A stretch of 64,000 nucleotides of DNA, from contig NZ_CP072597.1 of NCBI RefSeq assembly GCF_018847975.1, positions 2,643,001 to 2,707,000 of the forward strand. The letters run 5' to 3'. The translations under genes were made by a program, and so were the position numbers. This document shows, piece after piece, positions 52,907 through 61,800 of the stretch (positions are counted from its first letter, which is position 1; every line of letters begins with the position of its first letter). The notes beneath the pieces are model-generated. The model made no database searches. It was not told the DNA's origin and saw only the letters and a program-made list of their open reading frames with translations. Origin of the DNA: Lysobacter sp. K5869 (GTDB taxonomy: Bacteria; Pseudomonadota; Gammaproteobacteria; Xanthomonadales; Xanthomonadaceae).

Positions 52907-54033
52907 GGCCGCACCCTCGGAGTCAGCGAAATCAGGCCGTCGCGGCTGAGCTGGAAGCTCTGCTTGAACTCGCCGCGCTTGATCTTGTGGGTGACGCTGT
53001 CGACGTAGTACATGCCGTCGTAGGCCAACCCGGCGCCGCGCACGCCGACCATCGCCTTGGAACGCAGCACGTGGCCGTAGCGCAACACGTCCAGCGAACC
53101 GGACACGGTGATGGCGTTGGCCGAGCCCTTGAGCAGGCGGCCGAGCACCTTCTTGACGCTGAAGGCGATCGACTCGTCGCCGCCGAGCTTCTTCGAGAAC
53201 ACCACTTTCGCCGGCGGCGTCGGCCGCGCGCCCAGCGGCGGCTGGAAGATGTTGACCGCGGGGATCGGGATCGGAGTCGGGATGCGCCCGGTGATCGGGT
53301 CGTCGACGGCCATCAGCATGGTTTCCTTGGCCAGCCCGTCGAGCGAGAAGCTCAGCGACTCGACGTTGGTATGCGCGTCCATGTTGATGTTCAGCGCCGG
53401 CTGCGGCACCGGTATGCGGATGTTCGGACCCATGTAGGCGATGCTCTGGCCCGGCAGCGGGCCGGGTTCGACGTAGAACACGAAGCCGTTCTCGCCGGCG
53501 AGCTTCTTGAGCAAGTCCAGATCGGTGCCGTTCTGCGACTTGATCTTCTTGTCCGAGGTCGCGACTTCGGGAATGAAGCCGGGGATCACCACCGGGATCA
53601 CGCCGAAGGCGGCGTAGGGAGCCAGCGCCAGATAGGCTTTGGCGACGTCGGGCATGTTCGGGAACGGCCGCTTGAGTTCGACCAGATCCATCAGCGCGCT
53701 GAGATCCTCGCCGGTGATGGTCAGCGTCGATTGCCCCGGCTCGCTGCTCGGCGCCAGTTCTTGGCGGGTGACCACGCCGTCCATCAGCACGTGCGGAAAT
53801 CCGCCGAGGGTGACGACCAGGATCACCCGCGTGGTGATCGGGTCGAAGTAGCCGGCCGGCAGCAGCACGTCGAGCAAGGTCGAGCCCTTGTCGGCGGCGA
53901 ACACCAACTGGAAGCCGGCTTTGTCCTTGGCGCTGGTGATGGTCGCGCTCTGCAGCGCTTCCGACACCGCGCGCGGCACCGGTATCGGCACCGACGGGCC
54001 GATCAGTAAAGTCAGGTGAATGCCCTTGAGCAT
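52903..54033 (-). CDS. gpD-like hub protein of the eCIS spike
   Basis: This encodes 376 residues with the late-control-gene-D/VgrG N-terminal fold: FDPITTRVILVVTLGGFPHVLMDGVVTRQEL, STLTITGEDLSALMDL, LDLLKKLAGENGFVFYVEPG, and the C-terminal YVDSVTHKIKRGEFKQSFQLSRDGL. It forms the trimeric hub that connects inner tube and spike. With the gpV gene directly downstream it equals a split VgrG. Length fits the family. Confidence 0.9.
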   Translation of the reverse strand: MLKGIHLTLLIGPSVPIPVPRAVSEALQSATITSAKDKAGFQLVFAADKGSTLLDVLLPAGYFDPITTRVILVVTLGGFPHVLMDGVVTRQELAPSSEPGQSTLTITGEDLSALMDLVELKRPFPNMPDVAKAYLALAPYAAFGVIPVVIPGFIPEVATSDKKIKSQNGTDLDLLKKLAGENGFVFYVEPGPLPGQSIAYMGPNIRIPVPQPALNINMDAHTNVESLSFSLDGLAKETMLMAVDDPITGRIPTPIPIPAVNIFQPPLGARPTPPAKVVFSKKLGGDESIAFSVKKVLGRLLKGSANAITVSGSLDVLRYGHVLRSKAMVGVRGAGLAYDGMYYVDSVTHKIKRGEFKQSFQLSRDGLISLTPRVRP

Positions 54034-54036
54034 GCC

Positions 54037-54360
54037 TTACTCCCGTCCCGGCCCGGGCAAGCCCAGCGGCAAAGTGATGCGCACGCTCTCGCCGATCTGG
54101 TCGGTGAGTTCGTCCGGATGCATCGAGGCGTTGGCGTCGCACAGCCGCCAGAACGCTTCGGGATCGCCGAGTTCGGCGGCGGCGACATGGTCGGGCCGCT
54201 CGCCTTCGGTCACGCGGTGTTCGTGCAGCAGCACGAACCCGTCCAGCGCCGGCAGGAAGCGCCGGCGCAGATACGGCACGAGGGTGCCGTCGGGTTCGGC
54301 GCGGGTCGCGGTCTCGACGTCGTAGTAGCGGCTGGTCGGAGGGAAATCGTAATTGGCCAT
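54037..54360 (-). CDS. small tail-X/LysM-like baseplate protein
   Basis: This encodes 107 residues. YLRRRFLPALDGFVLLHEHRVTEGERPDHVAAAELGDPEAFWRLCDAN (given as family feel: V-EGERPD-A---LGDP-A-WR--DAN) resembles the LysM/gpX fold, in which a short peptide threads the inner tube base. The C-terminal RITLPLGLPGPGRE is short and Pro/Gly-rich. It sits between the hub and CIS-tube genes, the expected place for the LysM-type component. It is only 3 bp from the hub start. Confidence 0.75.
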   Translation of the reverse strand: MANYDFPPTSRYYDVETATRAEPDGTLVPYLRRRFLPALDGFVLLHEHRVTEGERPDHVAAAELGDPEAFWRLCDANASMHPDELTDQIGESVRITLPLGLPGPGRE

Positions 54361-54379
54361 GATCGTGCGCTCGCTGCGG

Positions 54380-55042
54380 TTAGGGAACGACGGGAACGCC
54401 GGCGATGCCCAGCGCCTGGAAATCGCCGGCCGCGGCCAGACCGGCCAATTTCTCCTTGGCCAGCAGATAACTCATGAACAAACCGCCGCCCTTGCCGTCG
54501 AAACCCAGGTCGTCGACGCTGAGCACGCGCAGGCCGAGGCTGAGCTTGGCGCGGATCGGATTGAGCGCGGTGTCGAAGGCTTCCTCGACGATGCCGAGCT
54601 CGGTGATGCGCACCGGCACGATCCGGTTCGGCCCGAACACGAACAGGCACAGCGGCGCGGCGGCGGGCGCGATCTCCAGCACGCCGGCGCCGGCGGCGGC
54701 GTTGGCCGCGTAGAGTTCGCCGCTGCTGGGATGCACCAGCGCCTCGATCGACGCCAGCTGCGGATGCAAGCCCATCGTGCCGGCGGTGCCCTTGCCGGTG
54801 TCGAGGCCGTCGGTGGCGTCGATCTCGGCGTCGAGCTTGATGGTTTCCACCGCCGGGCCTTTCAGCCGCAAGGCTTCGCTGTGGCCGCCGCTGTCCGCGC
54901 CGGTGGCCTTGACCTGCAAGGTGCGGGTCATGGTTTCCGGGTTGTACTGCAGGGCGATGATGCGCTGCACGTTGCCGTTGTCCGGGTCCAGCAGGACCAG
55001 GCCGCCGCGCAGGATCTTGGGAGAACGCGGATATCCACTCAT
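54380..55042 (-). CDS. CIS tube/baseplate protein (Afp7-like)
   Basis: This encodes 220 residues. GLVLLDPDNGNVQRIIALQYNPETMTRTL is the start of the CIS-tube family, and FVFGPNRIVPVRITELGIVEEAFD the characteristic second half. Members (Afp7/Pvc7 or T4 gp53 analogues) join the inner tube to the hub. It has no signal peptide. It lies downstream of the DUF4157 genes, as is common in eCIS operons. Confidence 0.87.
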   Translation of the reverse strand: MSGYPRSPKILRGGLVLLDPDNGNVQRIIALQYNPETMTRTLQVKATGADSGGHSEALRLKGPAVETIKLDAEIDATDGLDTGKGTAGTMGLHPQLASIEALVHPSSGELYAANAAAGAGVLEIAPAAAPLCLFVFGPNRIVPVRITELGIVEEAFDTALNPIRAKLSLGLRVLSVDDLGFDGKGGGLFMSYLLAKEKLAGLAAAGDFQALGIAGVPVVP

Positions 55043-55049
55043 GTCGGCG

Positions 55050-55898
55050 TCACTTCTTGTTTCCCTTGCGGAACCAGTCGAGGTCGAAGATCGGGATCAT
55101 CGGCGTGCGGAATTCGTCGGGGTACGCGTTCTTCCATTCGCGGTCGAAGCGGTCCATCGCGTTGGGGTTGTCGCGGGCGTTGATCTGGTCGAGCTGCATC
55201 GAGATGCCCAGGTTGAGCAGCCAAGGCTTGTCGATGAACCAGAACTTGAATTTGTCGTCCATGCCGAGGGTGTCGAGCAGGCGCGAGCCGCGTTGCCATT
55301 CCGCCAGGATCGACGCGCCGTCGCGGTCGTTCATCGACAAGCCGCGCGAATCGAAGGTCCGGCGCATCTTCAGCCAGTCCAACTGCGGCGGCTGCAACTG
55401 CATCGGCGGTACCAGCGGCGGCAGGCGGAACGGCGGCAGCGGTTGCGGACCTTCGGGCTTGGGCTTGGCGTCTTCGTCGGGATCGCAATGCAGGCCGCCG
55501 GGTTCGGCGCCGCCGAGCGAACTGGCCGGCACCGCGCCGCCGGCGGCGACTTGGCTCGCCGCCGCGCCGGCGCGCGCTTCGCTCGCGTCGCTGGCTCCGC
55601 CCTGGCGCTGCTGCACCACGTGCGCGAGTTCGTGCGCGAGCAGGGTGCGGCCGGGCAGGGACTCGGGCGCGTAGCGGTCCGCGGCGAAGGCGATGTTCTC
55701 GTGCTGGGTCACCGCCTTGGCCCCGAGCGAACCGGCGAAGGCGTTGGCGCCGGGGTCGGTGTGCAGGCGCACGCGGGAGAAGTCCTGGCCGTAGGCGCGC
55801 TCGAAGAACGCGCGTTGGCGCGGCGGCAGCGGAGCCGGTCGCGACGGCGGCGCGGCGGCGCCGGTGCGGCGGGCGAAGGCGGGACGTGCGCGGCTCAT
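55050..55898 (-). CDS. eCIS core DUF4157 protein
   Basis: This encodes 282 residues. The DUF4157 domain (about 22-100) has LPPRQRAFFERAYGQDFSRV, VRLHTDPGANAFAGSLGAKAV and the zinc-protease-like HELAH motif (89-93) in LLAHELAHVVQQ. A Pro-rich linker (PEGPQPLPPFRLPPLVPP) leads to a C-terminal helical domain (about 180-282) with no recognised family. DUF4157 is the marker domain of eCIS gene clusters; in other systems it heads effector proteins and can act as a loading or processing signal. The start overlaps the stop of the giant gene (ATGA). Confidence 0.9.
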   Translation of the reverse strand: MSRARPAFARRTGAAAPPSRPAPLPPRQRAFFERAYGQDFSRVRLHTDPGANAFAGSLGAKAVTQHENIAFAADRYAPESLPGRTLLAHELAHVVQQRQGGASDASEARAGAAASQVAAGGAVPASSLGGAEPGGLHCDPDEDAKPKPEGPQPLPPFRLPPLVPPMQLQPPQLDWLKMRRTFDSRGLSMNDRDGASILAEWQRGSRLLDTLGMDDKFKFWFIDKPWLLNLGISMQLDQINARDNPNAMDRFDREWKNAYPDEFRTPMIPIFDLDWFRKGNKK

Positions 55899-58800
55899 GG
55901 CTTGGGCTCCGACGGCGGCATATCCTTGGCCTCCGGCGCGGGCTGCAGCGACAGCGCGTCGGCCGTGGTCAGTTTCACATCGCCGAATTCGATGTCTTTG
56001 ATGAACCCCTTTCCGACCCAGACGTGCAGGGTGAACTGCATTTCGGCCAGGTTGCCGACCCGCACGTAGACGTTGAACAGATCGATCGCGCCGGTCTTGC
56101 CGCCGGGGAAACCGGCGCCCTTGGCGTGGAACTGCGGCAGGAGCAACTCGACCCGGTCGCCGACGTGTTGCCAGGGAATGCGCAGCACGTTCTGGTCCGC
56201 GCGTTCGCGCTGCACGTCCAGATAGATGTCTCCCGGCCCGAGACTCTTGTCGTCGGTGAGGTCGACGCCGAGCTTGCCCGAGCCCAGACGCACTTGCGGC
56301 GCGCCGAAATTCAGGTTGCGCAAGGCGGACAGGTCGGTCGCGGTGTCGCCGCGCTTGGGCGCGGTCGGTGGCTTGGAATACAGGCCTTCGACCAGCTCGC
56401 GCAGGTCGAGCATGCCGTGCTCGCCGGCGTTGGCGTGGATGCCGGGCAGGCCGGCGAGGTCGGGGCCGATGTTCTTCTCCGGGCCGAAGTCGCCCAGGGT
56501 CAGATGGCCTTCGCGGATGTTGACCGCATACGGCGAGACTTGGTCGAAGTTGATCCGGCCGCCGCGGATCGGCAGACGCAGGTTGGGGTCCCAGGGGAGC
56601 TCCACGCCCCAGAACAGCTCGACGTTCTCGGGCTCGACCTCGGCGTCGCCGCTCATCCCGCTCAGCGGTTCGGCGATCAGTGCGTGGCTGGGCTTCTTCA
56701 GCGCTTCGCGGTAGTCGGCCATGCGCTTCTTGAAGCCTTCGTCGCTGCTGTCGATCCTGCGGTCGATCTGCATGTCCACCTGGATCTTCGAGCCGGTGGC
56801 CAGGCCGATCTTGGCCCCGAGCACCTGCAGGCCTTCCTTGGTGCCCATGCCCTTGAGGCCGACCGCGATGTCGCGCAGTTCGGCGAAGTCGATCTTGACC
56901 GTGGGGTCTTCCGGCTTGAGCTCTTTGCCGCTGCCGCGCTGTAGTTGGATGCGGTTGGCGGCCAGCGAATCCAGAGATACGGCGATGGTGTTGTTGGGCA
57001 GGAACTTCGGCCGCAGGTTGCTGAGCTTGATCGAGCCGTAGTCGTAGGCGGAGACCCGGGTGATGTTGCCTTTCTCGTCGGTGATGGTGAGGTCGGGGTT
57101 GATCAGGCCGAAGTACGAGAGCACGAAGGCGCCGTCGGTGCGGCTGCGGACGATGTCGTGCTGCTTGCCGTCCTTGCCCAGCACCGAACCCAGCACGACC
57201 GAGTCGAACACCATCCGCTCGGAGGTCAGCGGGCCGGCTTCGACATCGGTCAGCAGCTTGATCGTGGTTTCCTTGTCGCCGATGGTGTTGACGATCTTGG
57301 CGTCGAGGCCGCGCAGGCTGAACGGCTTGGGCTTGTAGCCGGCCTTCGGATCGACCTCGCCTTCGTCCAGGCTGACATCGCCCAGCGTGGTCTTGGCCGC
57401 GGCGGTGTCGTAGTCGATGCGGCCGATGCGCAGGTGCTCCATCTCCGCGTGCTTGGCGGTGACGTCCTGGGTCGAGGACTGCTCCTCGCCGGTCGCCGTG
57501 GTGCCCTTGGAACTGCCGTGGTAGATGAAGCTGTTGGCGGCGACGCCGGTGAGGTCGAGGTCGCGCACTTCCAGCGTAGTGGGGATGCTGCCGCCCTCGT
57601 CTTTCGGGTCTTCGGACTTGGCGAAGTTCTGCCGGACCTTGCCGAGCTTGACCTTGGCGATGCGGGCGCCGCCGAGCTCGAGCGTTTGCTGCAGGTTGGT
57701 GTAAGTGGTCCGGCCCAACTGGATGTCGTTGACCTCGACGCTCTCGGCTTCGATGAAATCCGGGCCGAGGGTGACCGAGCCGACCACGCTGCCGGTCAAG
57801 AATTTGGTATCGATCTTGTCGTCGTGATAGAAGCCGCGGATCTTGGAGATGCGGCCGATGTCGACGCCGAACACGCCCGGGCCCTTGACCTGGGCGGTCA
57901 TGCCGGTGCCGGTCAGCGCGGCGCCGGCCTTGATCTTGCTCTTGAGCCCTTCGTACTGGGCGGTGGCCTGGTACGCGTCGAGCTTGGCGCGGCCGCCGAC
58001 CACGCCCTTGCCGTGCTGCCAGTCCAAGCCCCAGACGTCGAGGTTGGTCAGCCGCAGCGGCTCGATCCGGCGCATGTGCTTGGGCAGCTTGTCCTGTTCG
58101 GGGCCGATCTCGACGCGGTGGTTCTCGTCCTGGTAGATCAGGTGGCGGGCATCGATCGAGCCGACGTGCAGGCGGTCGATCTTCAGCCGCTGCAGCGGCG
58201 GCTGCTTGCTCTGCGGCTGCGCCGCCGGATCGGCCTTGTCCGGCTCCGGCGGGAACTCGATGCGCCCCTTGACCCGCACATCGCGGATGGTGACCGGCTG
58301 ATCGGCGTCGACGAAGCCGCTGGCGCCGACCTTCCAATGCAGCGCCGGCGCCTGCAGGGTTCCGAAATGCACGTCGTCGAGATCGAGCGCGCCTTTGCGG
58401 TAGGTCAGCTTGGCGCCGAGGTCGCTCAGCGAGAAGCGCGCCCAGCCGTCGGGGCCGCGCACCAGCATGTCGCTGAGGTCGAGGTCGCCGATGCTGGCCT
58501 GGATCGCGCCGTCTGCGAGCAGGCCGACGCTGATGTCTTTGGCATCGAGGCGGCCGCTGCCCGACCACGCGCCGGCCATCGCCTTGCCCACCACCAGCTT
58601 GTCGATCGAGTCGATGCTCACCGACGCGGCCCCGTCGGCGCCGGTGATCAGCGGCGAGGCCTTGTCGTCCGCGGGCAGGACCACATCGATCTCGTTGCTG
58701 CGGATGCCGTTGATCGAGCCGGACTTGATCTGCACTTCGAGCTTGCGCGAGGGCAGGGCCAGACCCAGATCCTGGCCGTAGAAGCGGCCGATGCCGGCGG

Positions 58801-61800
58801 TCTTGATGTGCACCGAGGCCAGGCGGTAGTCGGACAACTCGCGGCTGCCCTTGACCCGCGAGCTCAGCTTCACCGTGCCGGAAAAGCGCAGCGCTTCCAG
58901 GCCGCTGCGGCCGTCGGACCAGATCTGAACGCTGGAGGCTTCGTCGCTGGACGTCAGCACGAAACGTTCGGCGCTGAGGCTGTCGATCTCGAAAGTGGGC
59001 ACCTCGATCAGGATCTCGTCGCCTTCCTTCTTGGCGTTGATGTCGAGCCGGGTTTCGCCGACGGCGAACTCGCCGGCTTCGGCCGACACGCTGCTGCCGG
59101 GCTTGTCGCCGACGGTCTGCGCGTGCTGCAGGCGCATCGACTTGAACGCGCGGTGGCCCGGCCCGCTGCCGGTGATGGCGACCCCGCCGCGCTCGAGCAT
59201 CGCGATCGGGTCGAAGCCGCTGCCGAGCACGTCGGAGAGCACGTCGCCGGCGCCGGTGGCCTCGATCCCGAACTCGTCCAGGTCGGCGTTGGCCGCGCCG
59301 TACTGGGTCAGGTTCAGCGCGATCACGCCGTCGGCCTGCGCCACCGCCTCCTTGGCCGCGGCGATCTCGGCGGGGGTCTGCGCGCGTTGCAGGCTCAGAT
59401 AGGCGTTGTGGCGCTGGTCGGCCAGCGCCTGCAGTTCGCCGATCAGGCCGGACAGTTCGCCGATCTTGCGCTCCAGCTCCGGCTTGTCCTTATCGGCGGC
59501 CGCGCGCGCCTTCTCGCGCAGTCCGCGCAGGCGCTGGTTGAGCAGGCCCAAGCGGGGGACCACGCCGAGTCCTTCGATGTTGAGGTGGTTCAGGCCCAGC
59601 TCGATCTGATTGCCGCGCTGCTTGACCCGCGCATAGGGCCCAGTGAGGGTGGCCTTCTCGAACAGCAGGCCGTGGTACTTGCTGCGCGCCTTGTCGATCT
59701 GCAGTGTGTCCGCGCCCAGCTCGGCGTCGCGCAGGTTCTTCTTCCAGTCGCTCCAGTCGAGCAGGCCGCCGGCCGGCAGTGCGCCGGCGCGCAGGCCCGA
59801 GGCTTTGATCTGTTCGACGGTGATGCCTTGCTGCGGCAGTTGCAGGCCGGCGATGGTGGCCTGCTGCGCGCTGAGGCCGACGTGACCGCTGGACAGGTCC
59901 AGGTCCAGCCGCGCCCGGGTCAGGTCGATGGATTCGATGATCAGCGCGGCATCGTCGGTCAGCTGCTTGCGCAGTTGGGCGAATTCTTCCAGCTCGGCCT
60001 TGCTCAGCGCGGACAGGCCCATCGCTACCATCGCCTGATAGCGCTGCGCCTTGGGCCGCAGCAACTGCAGGCTGTCGACCAGCGGTTGCAGGTGCGGGCG
60101 GTCGGACACGTCGCCGAGCTCTTCCAGTTTCTTGTCGATGCTTTCGACCGTGCGCACGCCGCCGGCGACCTCGATCCGGCCGGTGTGGACATCGCCGAGG
60201 TCGATGCCGAAATCGCCGACATGACCGGGCGTGGCCAGCGCCGGCGCGCGTTCGCCGGCCTTGGCGCGGCGCGCGGTTTCCGCGGGCGTCTGGGTCGGGC
60301 TCGACAAAAAGCCCATCAGCGCGGTGCTGCTGCCCTGGCCGTGGATGTTGTTGAGCACGATGGGCTCGGCGCTGGTGACCGTGCCTTCGATGCCCGAGGC
60401 CGCGACCTTGCCGATGTCGAGGAAGGCGCCGCCCTTGTCTTCGAAATCGAGCCGGTCCAGATCGGCCTGCAATTGCTTTTGCTGGTCCGGCGTCTGTCCG
60501 CCGGCGCGCAGCTTGGCCTGGATCGCCAGATATTCCTGCTCCTGGGTTTCGACCGCGGCGCGCTGCCGTTCCAGTTCGGCGCTGCGCGCGTCGAGTTCCT
60601 CCAGCGTCTTGGCCGCATCGGCGCGGCCTTGCAGCGCGGCCTTGCGCTGGGCGATGGACGCCAACTCGGCGCGCAGACGGGTGGCCTTGTTGAGGCCGAC
60701 GCGCATCGCGAAGTCCTGAACCTCGGCGTGCGCCACGCGTTGGCCGCCGCTGCTGGCGAAGCCTTCGGCGGTGAGGCTGCCGAAGCTCATGTCGATCGCG
60801 CGGATGCGGCTGGTCAGATCGCTGCCGAAGCGGTTGTCCGGTTCCAGGCCTTGGTCGGCGAGGCCGCGCGCGCGGTTGATGCCGGTCGCCATCAAGCCCA
60901 GCGCCGCCAACTGCGCCAGCCACGGCAACACCATCAACACCAGCAGCGGGAACGGGATGTAGCGGCCCTTGCGCTGCGCCGGCGGCGCGCCGGTGGTGGA
61001 ATCCACGCTGCCCGCGGCCAAGCGCAGCGCGGTCACGGTGAGGCGGGCGATGGTGTACATCGCGCGGCTCTTGGCGAACAGCACGTCGTTGGCGACCAGC
61101 GAATCCAGGCTGACCTGCGCCTGCGCGGCCTGGCCTTGGTTCTGCGAATCGTAGGCAGCGCGGATGTGCAGCTGGCGCAGATCGACCTGGCCGGTCTGGA
61201 GGGTGCTGCCGTCGCGCTGGATGTTGCTCGATTCGATCAGCAACTGCGGCAGGATCAACTCCGCCGACTTGCCCTGGCCGTCGAGCCAGCCCGGGTCCAG
61301 CAACAACGTCAGCTTGTTGGTCTGCGCGCCGACCGGCTCCTGCTTGCTGCTGCGTTTGGACGGCTTGGCCAACTGCATGCCCATGAGGTCGCCGCCCATG
61401 AACTTCTGCACGTCGTTGAGATCCAGGCGCGCGCCGATCTTGCCGTCGACGAACAGCACATCCATGTTCCACAGCGTGACCAGACCGCCCCACAGGCTCT
61501 TGAGCGAGGCGAACACGCCTTCCTCATGCCAACGCGTGCCTTTCAGCATTTCCGGTTCGTACTTGTCGCGCTTGGCGGCCGGATTCCACAGGCGGAAGTC
61601 GTCGAGCAGCGTCGCCAACTTCGGCTGCTTGCCGATCACGTTGAACGTCTGCGAGCGCTCGAACGCGTAGCGGTGCTCGGACATCGCCATCGCCATGCGC
61701 AGCGCGCCGCGCAGCGCGACTTCGTTCTCCACGGTCCAGAACGCGGGGTCGTTGAGCTGGGCCAGCACGCCGGCGCGGTCGGTGCCTTCGCGGTCGCCGA